Assembly: GCA_027049035.1 (NCBI GenBank)
Contig: JALTVI010000115.1
Span: forward strand, 1-64,000
DNA: 64,000 nucleotides
DNA from: Sulfurovum sp.
Lineage (GTDB): Bacteria > Campylobacterota > Campylobacteria > Campylobacterales > Sulfurovaceae
Direction of reading: 5' to 3'
Positions 49,086 through 58,228 of this stretch are shown piece after piece. Each line of letters opens with the position of its first letter. The first letter of the stretch is position 1. Under the pieces are notes generated by a model. That model was not told the origin of the DNA and did no database searches. It saw only the letters and a list, made by a program, of their open reading frames with translations. Both the position numbers and the translations under genes were made by a program.

Positions 49086-49310
49086 CTACCAATCTTTCAT
49101 CTTCATCAGACTCATCGCCTGATTGTGCTCTTTGCTGCTTTGCAGCAGCCACGCTTCCAGCTCTTCAAGGTTAAAGAGCATATGCCCGATATAGGGGTTT
49201 TTGACATAGTGCCTCCCCTCCTCCCAAATATTCTCTTTGATCATCTTTCGCGCGGTCTGTTCCGAAATCGCAATGTAATTGGTCAATTGTCCGATTTTCA
49301 CCCATTTCAT
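49086..49310 (-). CDS. excisionase-like HTH protein
   Basis: WVKIGQLTNYIAISEQTARKMIKENIWEEGRHYVKNPYIGHMLFNLEELEAWL. Confidence 0.65.
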   Translation of the reverse strand: MKWVKIGQLTNYIAISEQTARKMIKENIWEEGRHYVKNPYIGHMLFNLEELEAWLLQSSKEHNQAMSLMKMKDW

Positions 49311-50941
49311 CGCCCCATTCCTTTCTTGGATTTTTGATTCACAGTTTTGTAGTCATTTCGCCACAGTTTTGTAGTCATATCTTTTTTGGTACCTTCTTTT
49401 TGGTGTTTGGCGGCATCGCGGATCTCCTGCATTGTCTTATCCTTGAAGTTGATCTTTAGATCGTACTTCTCGGTAACGGCAAGCACCTTTTGTTTAAAGG
49501 CAAGATCCCCGGATATATCAAGATGATTGCCATACTTGGCAATGCTCATTTCAAGCATCTCTTTGATAGCAAGTTCGTTGCTGTCAATAGTGATGCGTAA
49601 CCGGTCGCCTTTGTCGATGATCTTTCCGTGATCGCCGATGCGATAGACAACCAAGCCCTGCTTGGTGATCTGCGGATCCTTGGTAATGAAGATCTTGTGA
49701 TCGGTCTTACCCAGGATCGCTTTTTCATCCGGCTCCAGTTTTACTTTGGTCTTACGCAACGCTGCCAAAGCTTTACTGTCGCCCTCTAAGGCTTTTTGGA
49801 TCAAAAACTCTTTGTAAGAGATTTGATTTGTCTTTTTGTGGATCTCATCTCGTTTGGCTTTGTAAGCCTTGGAGAGTTCTTGATACTCTTTTTTGCGGTT
49901 GGCAAAAAGAGATTGGTAAATGTTCCGCTTCGCCTTGGGTGTCAAAAAGAGATCCCGCTTGGTTTCGCTAATGAGGCGTTCATACTTGGCTTTGATCGCC
50001 TCTTTTGCCTGAGTGTTCTCCTGCTTTGCTTCGGATAGGAGCTGCTTCTTGGCGGCTCTTAGCTCATCGCTTCGCTTTTTATACTGTTCCCATAGGTCGT
50101 GCTTTGGCATCCCAAATTCCCGTTTGGGCTTGGTATCGATGCTTTTAAACTCCAAAGGCTTTCCAAAACGCTTCTCAAGCTGGGCTTTGGAGAGGCTTCG
50201 ATGGATACTGCTACTTTTTACAAAGAGTTTTCGGCTCTTGTGGGAAATGACCACACCGTTACCCCGCGGCTTGAGTTCCAGGTTGGATTCTGCAAGCACC
50301 TTTTGCAAATCCTCAAAGGTGGCTTTTTCGTCCTTGATGACCTTTTGCAGATCCTCAAGCACCTCCTCCTTGATCCAGGTGGAGAGGTTCTTTACGCCGC
50401 TGTGGATCTCTGCATCTTTGCCTTTGCTTTTGCCGGTGATGTGGCGGCGGTTTTTGTCGATGTGGTTGTCGTATTTGAGCTGATAACGCTCCTCGATCTC
50501 CTCGGCGGCTTTTTGCAGCTTCAAGATACTTTTGATCGGATCGATCCGGTTGTGGGTCTTGGGGCAAATTCTGCTTACAGCGATATGGATATGGAAATTA
50601 TTGGTGTTGTCGTGCGCTACGCTAAAGCGGTAGTGATCCTCCATCCCTATCGATCTAAGCAGATCCTCTTCGATTTGGCGTAATACTTCGCCGGAGGGCA
50701 CCTTCTCATCTTCCTGGAAAGAGATGATCAAGTGCATATTTTTATCGCTCTTGGTGCGCTGATTGAGTTTGTTGTGCTGCTCGATAAAGCGGATGTTCTG
50801 CTCGATGCTCTCAAACGGGCAGTTGGTCATATGCATGTAGTTCTCAGCCACTTTCTCTCCTTCGTGTTCTTTGTCTCGTATATAATCCGCCAGTCCGCCG
50901 AAGCTGCCGGTACCTTTGGAGGGCACCATCTTGACGATCAT
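49307..50941 (-). CDS. TraI/VirD2-like (MOBP-type) relaxase
   Basis: SVAHDNTNNFHIHIAVSRI triad; C-terminal LPD7-like region. Confidence 0.9.
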   Translation of the reverse strand: MIVKMVPSKGTGSFGGLADYIRDKEHEGEKVAENYMHMTNCPFESIEQNIRFIEQHNKLNQRTKSDKNMHLIISFQEDEKVPSGEVLRQIEEDLLRSIGMEDHYRFSVAHDNTNNFHIHIAVSRICPKTHNRIDPIKSILKLQKAAEEIEERYQLKYDNHIDKNRRHITGKSKGKDAEIHSGVKNLSTWIKEEVLEDLQKVIKDEKATFEDLQKVLAESNLELKPRGNGVVISHKSRKLFVKSSSIHRSLSKAQLEKRFGKPLEFKSIDTKPKREFGMPKHDLWEQYKKRSDELRAAKKQLLSEAKQENTQAKEAIKAKYERLISETKRDLFLTPKAKRNIYQSLFANRKKEYQELSKAYKAKRDEIHKKTNQISYKEFLIQKALEGDSKALAALRKTKVKLEPDEKAILGKTDHKIFITKDPQITKQGLVVYRIGDHGKIIDKGDRLRITIDSNELAIKEMLEMSIAKYGNHLDISGDLAFKQKVLAVTEKYDLKINFKDKTMQEIRDAAKHQKEGTKKDMTTKLWRNDYKTVNQKSKKGMGR

Positions 50942-51303
50942 AAAAGCCGCTCCGCGATGGCAAGCAGGCGGGCTTGTCGCGCCTCGATCTTTTCAATGAT
51001 CTGCTGCACATCTTCATAGCTATGCTTTCCAAGCTTCGCTTGCGCTTTGTACTCTTCGTTTTGGGTGAGCCATAGCTTAAAAAGACCTCCCAGCCGACCC
51101 AGATCGGCGCGGGCTTTGATCAGCTCGTCCAAAGCGTGCTGATCCACCACGGAGGTCAAGGGATACGCCAAAGCAAGATCTCGAAGATAACTTGCCGCAC
51201 TCACCCCGCAACTCTTCGCGCGATTTTGCAAAAGAGCCTTTTCAGATGCATCCACACGGACTTTGATCTGTAGATCTCTTTTTCGCTTTTCCGATCTGCT
51301 CAT
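50938..51303 (-). CDS. MobC/TraJ-like relaxosome accessory protein
   Basis: RDLQIKVRVDASEKALLQNRAKSCGVSAASYLRDLAL; ATGA overlap with relaxase. Confidence 0.75.
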   Translation of the reverse strand: MSRSEKRKRDLQIKVRVDASEKALLQNRAKSCGVSAASYLRDLALAYPLTSVVDQHALDELIKARADLGRLGGLFKLWLTQNEEYKAQAKLGKHSYEDVQQIIEKIEARQARLLAIAERLL

Positions 51304-52064
51304 GCGGCGGCTTCCTTTTTGATGCTGCTTTCAATCACCTCAAATGCCGGTTTGAGGATCTTTTCGACATAGATTTCACTCTCATCATAGATCTGTAGCA
51401 GCGTGGAGAGCTGTCCGATTCTGGCATTGTCATCCGCGTCAAACGCCTCATCAAGCGCATCTTCAAGGATCTTTTTCTCCACATCATCAAAAGCGATCTC
51501 ATAGATGCTCTTGGCATTTTGTCGGCTCAAGTCGATCACATCGCTCTCTGTCAAAATCAGATACTCCGCATCGAGGAAGGCTTGGAAAAAATCTCCATAC
51601 TGAAACTGCAAACGCTTAGGGTTTCTTACTCTTGAAAGAGCGAAGATCACCGGCACATCAAAGCCCTTGATCATCTCATAGGTCTTTTCGGCGTTTTTAA
51701 GATCTTGGTATCCTCCACTCATCGGAATGATAAAGAGATCGATCTTGCGGTAAAGCCGTGTCTTTTTCAATCCCTCAATGATGATGGTGGTGGTTTTGTT
51801 ACCGCCCACATCGATGACGATGTTTTTATCCTTGGATACCAGGATCGTATCTTTCAATACTTCATCCACATCCGTACCGTCTCCGATCTCCACCTGGGAT
51901 GATTTGATCTTGGAGTTTGAGAATGTTTCACTATCTTTGTTTTCATCATCAAACTCAATAAGCTGCACCTCTTGCTTTTTTGCCAAAAACGAAGCTGCTG
52001 CTACCTGGAACGCCACGGTGCTCTTGCTAGCACCTCCTTTTGTGTTTACTACTGCGATTGTCAT
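51300..52064 (-). CDS. ParA-family ATPase
   Basis: IAVVNTKGGASKSTVAFQVA deviant Walker A. Confidence 0.85.
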   Translation of the reverse strand: MTIAVVNTKGGASKSTVAFQVAAASFLAKKQEVQLIEFDDENKDSETFSNSKIKSSQVEIGDGTDVDEVLKDTILVSKDKNIVIDVGGNKTTTIIIEGLKKTRLYRKIDLFIIPMSGGYQDLKNAEKTYEMIKGFDVPVIFALSRVRNPKRLQFQYGDFFQAFLDAEYLILTESDVIDLSRQNAKSIYEIAFDDVEKKILEDALDEAFDADDNARIGQLSTLLQIYDESEIYVEKILKPAFEVIESSIKKEAAA

Positions 52065-52207
52065 TGTTTTTTACTCCTTATGTTGATTGTGTATCTTTTC
52101 TGCCACTGCAAGATGGCATCTCTAAATCTAAACTCTTCTTCCTCGGTTAGGCGTATAGGCTTGAAGAGATCAAAGTAGTACCGATGGGCGATAGTGACCA
52201 AAGCATC
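52061..52207 (-). CDS. small hypothetical protein upstream of parA-like gene
   Basis: 48-aa frame MLLVTIAHRYYFDLFKPIRLTEEEEFRFRDAILQWQKRYTINIRSKKQ read from DNA; ATGA overlap with the ParA-like start. Confidence 0.4.
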   Translation of the reverse strand, partial: DALVTIAHRYYFDLFKPIRLTEEEEFRFRDAILQWQKRYTINIRSKKQ

Positions 52208-52242
52208 CGCCTCTTTTTGGTTTAGGGTAATAGTGATCATCG

Positions 52243-53568
52243 TTACGCTCCTTTGATCCCACCGGTGCTACTACCGCCGCTTTTGATTTGGCTCATGTCA
52301 AAGCCGTATCGATCTTTATTGGATGAGGACGATTCGCTACCGCCTTTGGATCCCGATGTGCTACTACCTGTTGCAATATTGACGGCTCCTTTGGCAGTGT
52401 TTGCAGCGACTTTGAATGTTCCGCCAACCGCTTTAGCCGCCATTGCCCCGCTACCTTGTCCGACAGTTGAGGAGGCACCGCCGGTAAAACTGCGAATGCC
52501 GCCAGCCGTCATACCTGCCGCCGCTCCAATAGCTGCACCTCCGGTAGCTTTAAGAGTGGTTTTGATAGCAGTTCCTTTGCCTCCACCCGAATTCCCACCG
52601 GCTGCCGCCGCCTCTTTGACGGCACTATAGCCTGCCGAAGCGCCTTGTTGTGCTCCGCGTGATATGTTTCGAATCGAATTGGAAACAAAAGCATGCGCCA
52701 TTTGAACGCCCACGCTGTTATCACCGCCGCCGTGACCGTTAAAGTAGCTGTCCACAAATCCGTTTGCACCGAATGCCACCGTAACCATCATAAGCGAGAC
52801 GACAACCAGCGCAACATAATCGAAAAGGTTACTCCAGGGATCTATCATCATTTGATTGACAATGGTAAATGTGACCGAAATGATCAAAAGCTGCATAAAC
52901 CATTTCGCACCCCATCGTATAACATTGACGACACTGTTGATTGCCCAAGGTCGCGTATATTCAAAACTGCCGAAACCGATCCAAAATACGCCGACATAGA
53001 GGCTAAAGACAAAAAAAGCATAGGTCATCAGCGCAATACCCACCAAAATGGCAACTACAATAGTCTCGATGGCACCGATGGCAACGAGAGTCAGCGATTC
53101 GGGGATGTGTTTCCAGCCGTTGATTTGTATCTTTGTCCAAATGTACCACCACATATGCGATATGTTTTCAACCACCTTGTCTAAGCTTGATACATTGCCA
53201 TGCGTAGCTCTGTTTGCCAACTCCGTAAAGCCGTTAAATACGCTTTTCATCCAACCGGGATGATCGAAGATCGCCAAAAAGAGACCGTAAAAGAGCATGA
53301 ACCGAATCAATGCCGCCATCACCGCACCCAACTCCATCTCTTGACGCAAAAACATAAATCCGAAAGTAATGACCATTTGCATCAAGCCCAGCGTCACAAA
53401 AAGCCACTTTGCAGGTCCCTTGATCGGATCGTAAAAGCTGCTGATCATTTGATCGAACTTATCCATCGTGTACGATGGGAAGTTATTTAAGCTGCCTGCA
53501 AAAAGATCGGGTGAAAAAACAAGCAAAAGCAGTAACGCTACGATCACAAATCTCCATTTTTTATTCAT
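52243..53568 (-). CDS. trbL: TrbL/VirB6-like type IV secretion membrane protein
   Basis: Start MNKKWRFVIVALLLLLVF; multiple TM segments and Gly/Ala/Ser-rich tail typical of TrbL. Confidence 0.8.
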   Translation of the reverse strand: MNKKWRFVIVALLLLLVFSPDLFAGSLNNFPSYTMDKFDQMISSFYDPIKGPAKWLFVTLGLMQMVITFGFMFLRQEMELGAVMAALIRFMLFYGLFLAIFDHPGWMKSVFNGFTELANRATHGNVSSLDKVVENISHMWWYIWTKIQINGWKHIPESLTLVAIGAIETIVVAILVGIALMTYAFFVFSLYVGVFWIGFGSFEYTRPWAINSVVNVIRWGAKWFMQLLIISVTFTIVNQMMIDPWSNLFDYVALVVVSLMMVTVAFGANGFVDSYFNGHGGGDNSVGVQMAHAFVSNSIRNISRGAQQGASAGYSAVKEAAAAGGNSGGGKGTAIKTTLKATGGAAIGAAAGMTAGGIRSFTGGASSTVGQGSGAMAAKAVGGTFKVAANTAKGAVNIATGSSTSGSKGGSESSSSNKDRYGFDMSQIKSGGSSTGGIKGA

Positions 53569-53749
53569 TATGCTTCCTTTGGCGGTTCCACTTGCGGTTA
53601 AGCAAAAAGAGTTTGACGATACTAACACCGACCATCACCGCACCGAATATCTTTTGATTGGCTTCTCCATCTATTGCCAGATCGAAACCGAATACGACAA
53701 ATGCGGCATATACCGCCGCTTCGATGTAAACTTCAACGGCACTTCTCAT
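53561..53749 (-). CDS. small membrane protein
   Basis: 62 aa, hydrophobic, between trbL and the lipoprotein gene. Confidence 0.55.
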   Translation of the reverse strand: MRSAVEVYIEAAVYAAFVVFGFDLAIDGEANQKIFGAVMVGVSIVKLFLLNRKWNRQRKHNE

Positions 53750-53916
53750 TTTTGGTACCTGATCGGCGATCTATCGTCCGCGCTCGTATCTTTCGGTTTG
53801 TGTGCAAAATTTTCAAAGCTTTGATCGTTTGCACCGTGATTAGACTCTTTTTTGTCGCTGCATCCCGTCATACCGATAACCAATGCAAGGCTCATGCCGA
53901 TTACAAATCTTCTCAT
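53746..53916 (-). CDS. TrbK-like (possible entry-exclusion) lipoprotein
   Basis: MRRFVIGMSLALVIGMTGCSDKKE lipobox; position between TrbJ- and TrbL-like genes. Confidence 0.6.
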   Translation of the reverse strand: MRRFVIGMSLALVIGMTGCSDKKESNHGANDQSFENFAHKPKDTSADDRSPIRYQK

Positions 53917-53926
53917 CGTCGCCCCC

Positions 53927-54736
53927 TTATCGTTGATACCTAATCGGTGATCTATCGTCGCTATGCGTATCGTCGGGTTCTTTCGCAAAACTCTCTACCG
54001 ATGCGCGTCCCATCTGATCTTCTTGGTTTTGTGCCGCGATATACTCCGCTTGCAGGTTGGCTTGGGTCATAATCGTTTTTTGCAACTTTTGCAGTGACTG
54101 CGTTTGATGATAGGCTAACTGGTTTGCAACGGCAATAGCCGCTTCGGTACCCTTGGCACTGTTCATCGCCTGACGTAAACGCCCCATAAACAGTTGATCG
54201 TTGTGCAAGTCGCGCTCCTGTATCCCAAGCGTTTTAAGAGCATTCAAAGCTGTATCTCGCGTACTTTGATAGATCGTTTTGTACGCTGCCTGAAAGCTCT
54301 GTGCCGTTGCGCCGTTTTGGGTGAGAAACTGATCATATCCGCGAAATATTTGGTTAAACCGCTGATCGATATTGGCGGCGGTGTAGCTTATTGCCTGCCC
54401 TTGCTCCATTGATCGTTTCATCTGCTGTGCCATATTGAGGAAGTTTTGCTTCATGTTCTCCGGCAGCCGTCCGATGTTTTGCACCATCATCCGCAAGCCC
54501 ATGATCTTGCGCTGCCAATCCTGCCATTGGTTCTGCCATTGCAGCAGTTGGGTATAGTATTGCTGGAGTTGTTTGGTGTAGGAGGCTGCACGATCTCCAA
54601 TATCCGCCGCCCATTGTGCGTCTTGAGTGATTTCGAGGCTTCCACCAAAGCCGCCAACGCTACCGGCATTTGCCGAAGTTGTGAAAAACATTGCTGCCGC
54701 CGCTGCCGAAATTCCCAGTTTTTTGATTGTTTTCAT
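53927..54736 (-). CDS. trbJ: TrbJ/VirB5-like conjugal transfer protein
   Basis: Signal peptide, QLQQYYTQLLQWQNQWQDWQRKIMGLRMMVQNIGRLPENMKQ. Confidence 0.8.
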   Translation of the reverse strand: MKTIKKLGISAAAAAMFFTTSANAGSVGGFGGSLEITQDAQWAADIGDRAASYTKQLQQYYTQLLQWQNQWQDWQRKIMGLRMMVQNIGRLPENMKQNFLNMAQQMKRSMEQGQAISYTAANIDQRFNQIFRGYDQFLTQNGATAQSFQAAYKTIYQSTRDTALNALKTLGIQERDLHNDQLFMGRLRQAMNSAKGTEAAIAVANQLAYHQTQSLQKLQKTIMTQANLQAEYIAAQNQEDQMGRASVESFAKEPDDTHSDDRSPIRYQR

Positions 54737-54769
54737 CGTTTTTACTCCTTTGTGATTTAGATGAAAGAT

Positions 54770-55048
54770 TCAAAGCTCCAGCGGAGCCAAACTCTCTGCC
54801 GTCTGCTTGATCACCCGAAGTTTCATCTCCGCCCTTTCCAATGCGATCAAAAGTGCATCGGCACCGTTGACCGGTGCAGGCTGAGTTCTCATGAGGTGAT
54901 CCGCCAACCGTGACCGCGCCGCATCAAGCTCTTGATCGGCATCGATCATCTCCTGTACTTCTGCCTCCTCCATCTGGAGAATGGAGCAAAACGCCGCCGT
55001 TTCGCCCTGCATCCACTCCAAAAAGTCATTTGCCTTGATTAGCTTCAT
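54770..55048 (-). CDS. hypothetical protein
   Basis: 92 aa, ATGA overlap with the next gene upstream. Confidence 0.55.
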   Translation of the reverse strand: MKLIKANDFLEWMQGETAAFCSILQMEEAEVQEMIDADQELDAARSRLADHLMRTQPAPVNGADALLIALERAEMKLRVIKQTAESLAPLEL

Positions 55049-55902
55049 TTACTTGCCTCCTTGTGTTTATGTTGGATCCATTGGTAAATATCCTTTTTGG
55101 CGTAGCTATAATCATCCGTACCATCATCAAAAAAGAGATGCAGGTGGCTACCGACATCTACTACGCGGTTGATTTGTTTATTTCCCAGTGAATACCCTAC
55201 TAACTGTGTATAGTCAAACTCTTGGATTTTCCGTTTCGTCTCCTCCTGTTGTTTGTTTTGTAGATACTCTTGCTTCCATTTTGTAAAAGCCTCCAGTGCA
55301 TCTTCGTTCCCCTCACGAAATTTCTTACGCATCGTTGATCGATATGCCGGTGGATTTTTTGCGGTTGAACAATACTCTTCAAGCCATCGCTGAAAAAGTG
55401 GGTCGCTTTCTGTCTCTGTGTCTGTCTCTGTCTCTATCTCTATCTCTGTCTCTGTCTCTAGCGTCACACTTTCATCACCGCTTCGTAACCGGTGCGTCAC
55501 ACCTGCGTCACAATGTGACGATGGAAGCTTTTTCTTACCGCTTCTCAAGCGTCTCATTCGTACTGCCGAAGCGGTTTCAGTACCGATATTTTCGGCTGCA
55601 TAAGGCAAGAAGTATTTACCTTGCTCCATCCCCTCAAGCATTCCGTGATTGGAAGCATATTCCAGGACAAATCTCACCGTTTTGGCATCTTCATTGATCT
55701 CTAATGCGATCTCTTCCTCTATCGTTTCAAAAATGCCTTGATACACGATGATCCCACTTGTAGGTATGCTGTATGTGAGAATTTTGATATACGCCAAAAC
55801 ATAGGTATCGCCGCCAGGTATGCTTTGCAATTTGCGTATGCGTAGATCGTCGAAGAAATCCCGCTTGAACTTGAGCCAGTAATAGCGTTTCTCTTTTGCC
55901 AT
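55045..55902 (-). CDS. replisome-organizer/replication-initiator-like protein
   Basis: YYWLKFKRDFFDDLRIRKLQSIPGGDTYVLAYIKILTYSI; contains ETETEIEIETETDTETES linker. Confidence 0.6.
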   Translation of the reverse strand: MAKEKRYYWLKFKRDFFDDLRIRKLQSIPGGDTYVLAYIKILTYSIPTSGIIVYQGIFETIEEEIALEINEDAKTVRFVLEYASNHGMLEGMEQGKYFLPYAAENIGTETASAVRMRRLRSGKKKLPSSHCDAGVTHRLRSGDESVTLETETEIEIETETDTETESDPLFQRWLEEYCSTAKNPPAYRSTMRKKFREGNEDALEAFTKWKQEYLQNKQQEETKRKIQEFDYTQLVGYSLGNKQINRVVDVGSHLHLFFDDGTDDYSYAKKDIYQWIQHKHKEASK

Positions 55903-56102
55903 CAGTCAGCCTTTGGTTTGGCTCTTCTGATATTAGCTTCAATGAATTTTTTCAGATCTTCATATTTGTAATAAACCTTATTACCTATCTTTAAGTATTC
56001 TAATTGTCTCTTGGATCTGGCAACATTTTGAGTGTTAATTGGAATTGGGGGAATATCCATTATTCCTTTTTCAACTTCTTTTGGCGTTATCCATTTTGAC
56101 AT
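55902..56102 (-). CDS. HTH DNA-binding protein
   Basis: Likely start MSKWITPKEVEKGIMDIPP; EYLKIGNKVYYKYEDLKKFIEANI. Confidence 0.6.
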   Translation of the reverse strand: MSKWITPKEVEKGIMDIPPIPINTQNVARSKRQLEYLKIGNKVYYKYEDLKKFIEANIRRAKPKAD

Positions 56103-56201
56103 TTTCAATCCTTTATTGCATAATGCAAGATTTAATTGTATTTGTATCAATAAAGTTATTATAATGCAATAGAAATCAAAAGTCAAGCTGAAAATTGCAT
56201 A

Positions 56202-57080
56202 ATGGTTAAAAAAATAGATATAATTTCATTTATAAATTGCATATTGCATAAAAAAGAGGCTCTTGTGAAGATTTCTAAAAATGATATTTATTCTAAATTA
56301 TTTGGATTTAATCCCTCTACTCTTTATAGATGGAGGGAGAATGAAGAGGAACGACCAGTTTTAGGTTTAATAGATAATATCTTTACACTCTCTGAGCTAA
56401 AAGAGTGGGTCGAAAACAGGGTAATTCCTGCGAGATTTAAAGTACTCCAAGAGCAAGAGCTTGTCTATAAATACGCGAAGCATCAATATTTTAATGTGAT
56501 GGAGACAATTGGAAGCCTTGGCGATATAGCCAATAAAGACTTTATGGATTTCTACTTCAATGTTCTGGTATTCGCTAAAAACAATGTAGAGCAGCAAACA
56601 ACCTATAGTCCGTTTGATATCCAAAAGTCAAGTATTCTCTATGCCGCACGAAACGGGTTCGCCCTTGAAACGCATAATGATGGATTGATGCCAAAATTTG
56701 AAGCAGGCATAGAGCTACTTTCCCATTTTGATTGTTATATCAATCAATTTATTCTTGCAAACATTTTACAAGACTTTCAGCCTATGATAAATACGGAAAT
56801 AGACGATAGCGGCTTTAAGATCGATGTGAGTGTTGAAGCCTATCTACATGCGCTTCTCTTTGCACTTTACGAAGTGCATACGGATAAACCTTATGATGAA
56901 AAGAGAATAATACTGCTTGCTCTGCTAAATGAGTTTTATTCTTTTTTTCGCCTGTCAACAATCTCTGATCAGGAACTTGAGACAGTTTCTTTGGATACCG
57001 CTCTAAAAAAGCATTTTGATATTGTGCAAAAGCATTTTGATAAGCTGATGGAGGGTATTCAAACGACTGGAAATATGTAA
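56202..57080 (+). CDS. hypothetical protein with N-terminal HTH-like segment
   Basis: 292 aa; KLFGFNPSTLYRWREN. Confidence 0.6.
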   Translation: MVKKIDIISFINCILHKKEALVKISKNDIYSKLFGFNPSTLYRWRENEEERPVLGLIDNIFTLSELKEWVENRVIPARFKVLQEQELVYKYAKHQYFNVMETIGSLGDIANKDFMDFYFNVLVFAKNNVEQQTTYSPFDIQKSSILYAARNGFALETHNDGLMPKFEAGIELLSHFDCYINQFILANILQDFQPMINTEIDDSGFKIDVSVEAYLHALLFALYEVHTDKPYDEKRIILLALLNEFYSFFRLSTISDQELETVSLDTALKKHFDIVQKHFDKLMEGIQTTGNM

Positions 57081-57096
57081 CTTTTCAAAACCGGAT

Positions 57097-58029
57097 TTAA
57101 AATTTTGGACCAGATGAATTTCTCCAGGTATTAGTTATTTCTTTATTTTCCTTTTTCTTCTTTTCTTTCTCATCATTCTCGAATTTTACATACACATTTG
57201 GATTAGGATTGAATGGGGGCGTTTGTCCCGGTGTAGGAGTCGGTTCGAAACCCGGACCATGTATATCTGCTTTTATGATAAACTTTGGCTTTATCTTCTT
57301 ATTTCCTTCTGCAATCTTAATCGTTTCCTTGCTGAAATCTAAATCAAAACCGTTAAGAAATCTATTTAGTTGAGTTGGTAGTGTTGTTGTCTTTGTTACC
57401 TCAATATCATCTAACTTCAATTGTCTATCATTTATATTTTTAGCATCTACCAATTGTTTTAGAAATTGTGTTTCCAATATAGGTAAAAAAGAATTGTGAG
57501 AATACAAAAGATAGTAGGATGAAGTTGTATTTCCAAGAAATCTATTCATTTGTTCTTTCTCAAATCTGTAAAATTTATAATCGTATTCTTGGTAATCACG
57601 TTTTGCTTCAATAAATGAGACTCCGACAAAAGAACTGCCATTGCTCAGATGAAATTCAACTACAAAGGCAATGTCACCAAAATATTGTTCAGCTTTGCCG
57701 TTTTGCTTCCAAATATTGATATTGAAATGATGTTTCAAATTTGATTTTATTGCATAAGCCAAAGATCTTGTTATAAAATCTTCATCCCAGTTGTCTATAT
57801 CATCCTCTACTTTTATCATTTCATCAAACAATTGACATATGAGCGATTTATCAAAAACAAACCAATCTTTAAACAAGTTTCCATTATCTACACAAGCATC
57901 TTCATTTCCACTTTTATATAAATCAAAGGCTTTGTTTATAATGTAATCTAAAATTTGCATCAATTTCCCTCTATGCTTCATTTGAGCATCCCCCGGATGC
58001 GAATACTCTTCAGGACGAAAAATGCCCAC
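57097..58029 (-). CDS. PD-(D/E)XK nuclease-like hypothetical protein
   Basis: GDIAFVVEFHLSNGSSFVGVSFIEAKRDYQEYDYKFYRFEKEQMNRFLG fits a D...ExK pattern. Confidence 0.5.
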   Translation of the reverse strand: MGIFRPEEYSHPGDAQMKHRGKLMQILDYIINKAFDLYKSGNEDACVDNGNLFKDWFVFDKSLICQLFDEMIKVEDDIDNWDEDFITRSLAYAIKSNLKHHFNINIWKQNGKAEQYFGDIAFVVEFHLSNGSSFVGVSFIEAKRDYQEYDYKFYRFEKEQMNRFLGNTTSSYYLLYSHNSFLPILETQFLKQLVDAKNINDRQLKLDDIEVTKTTTLPTQLNRFLNGFDLDFSKETIKIAEGNKKIKPKFIIKADIHGPGFEPTPTPGQTPPFNPNPNVYVKFENDEKEKKKKENKEITNTWRNSSGPKF

Positions 58030-58228
58030 CTGTCGCTTGCGGCGGTGGACTTTTTACCCATCCTGCCTTTTATTCAACGTTCATTTTAATCCATTTTATT
58101 GCATTATACTGCATTTTATTGAAATACTCCTTCATATAAACAACATACAATAGCATAGTTAGGAATATTATAGGAATATATAACGAATATAATGGAATAT
58201 GAAAGTAAAACTATGGTATATTTATGGA

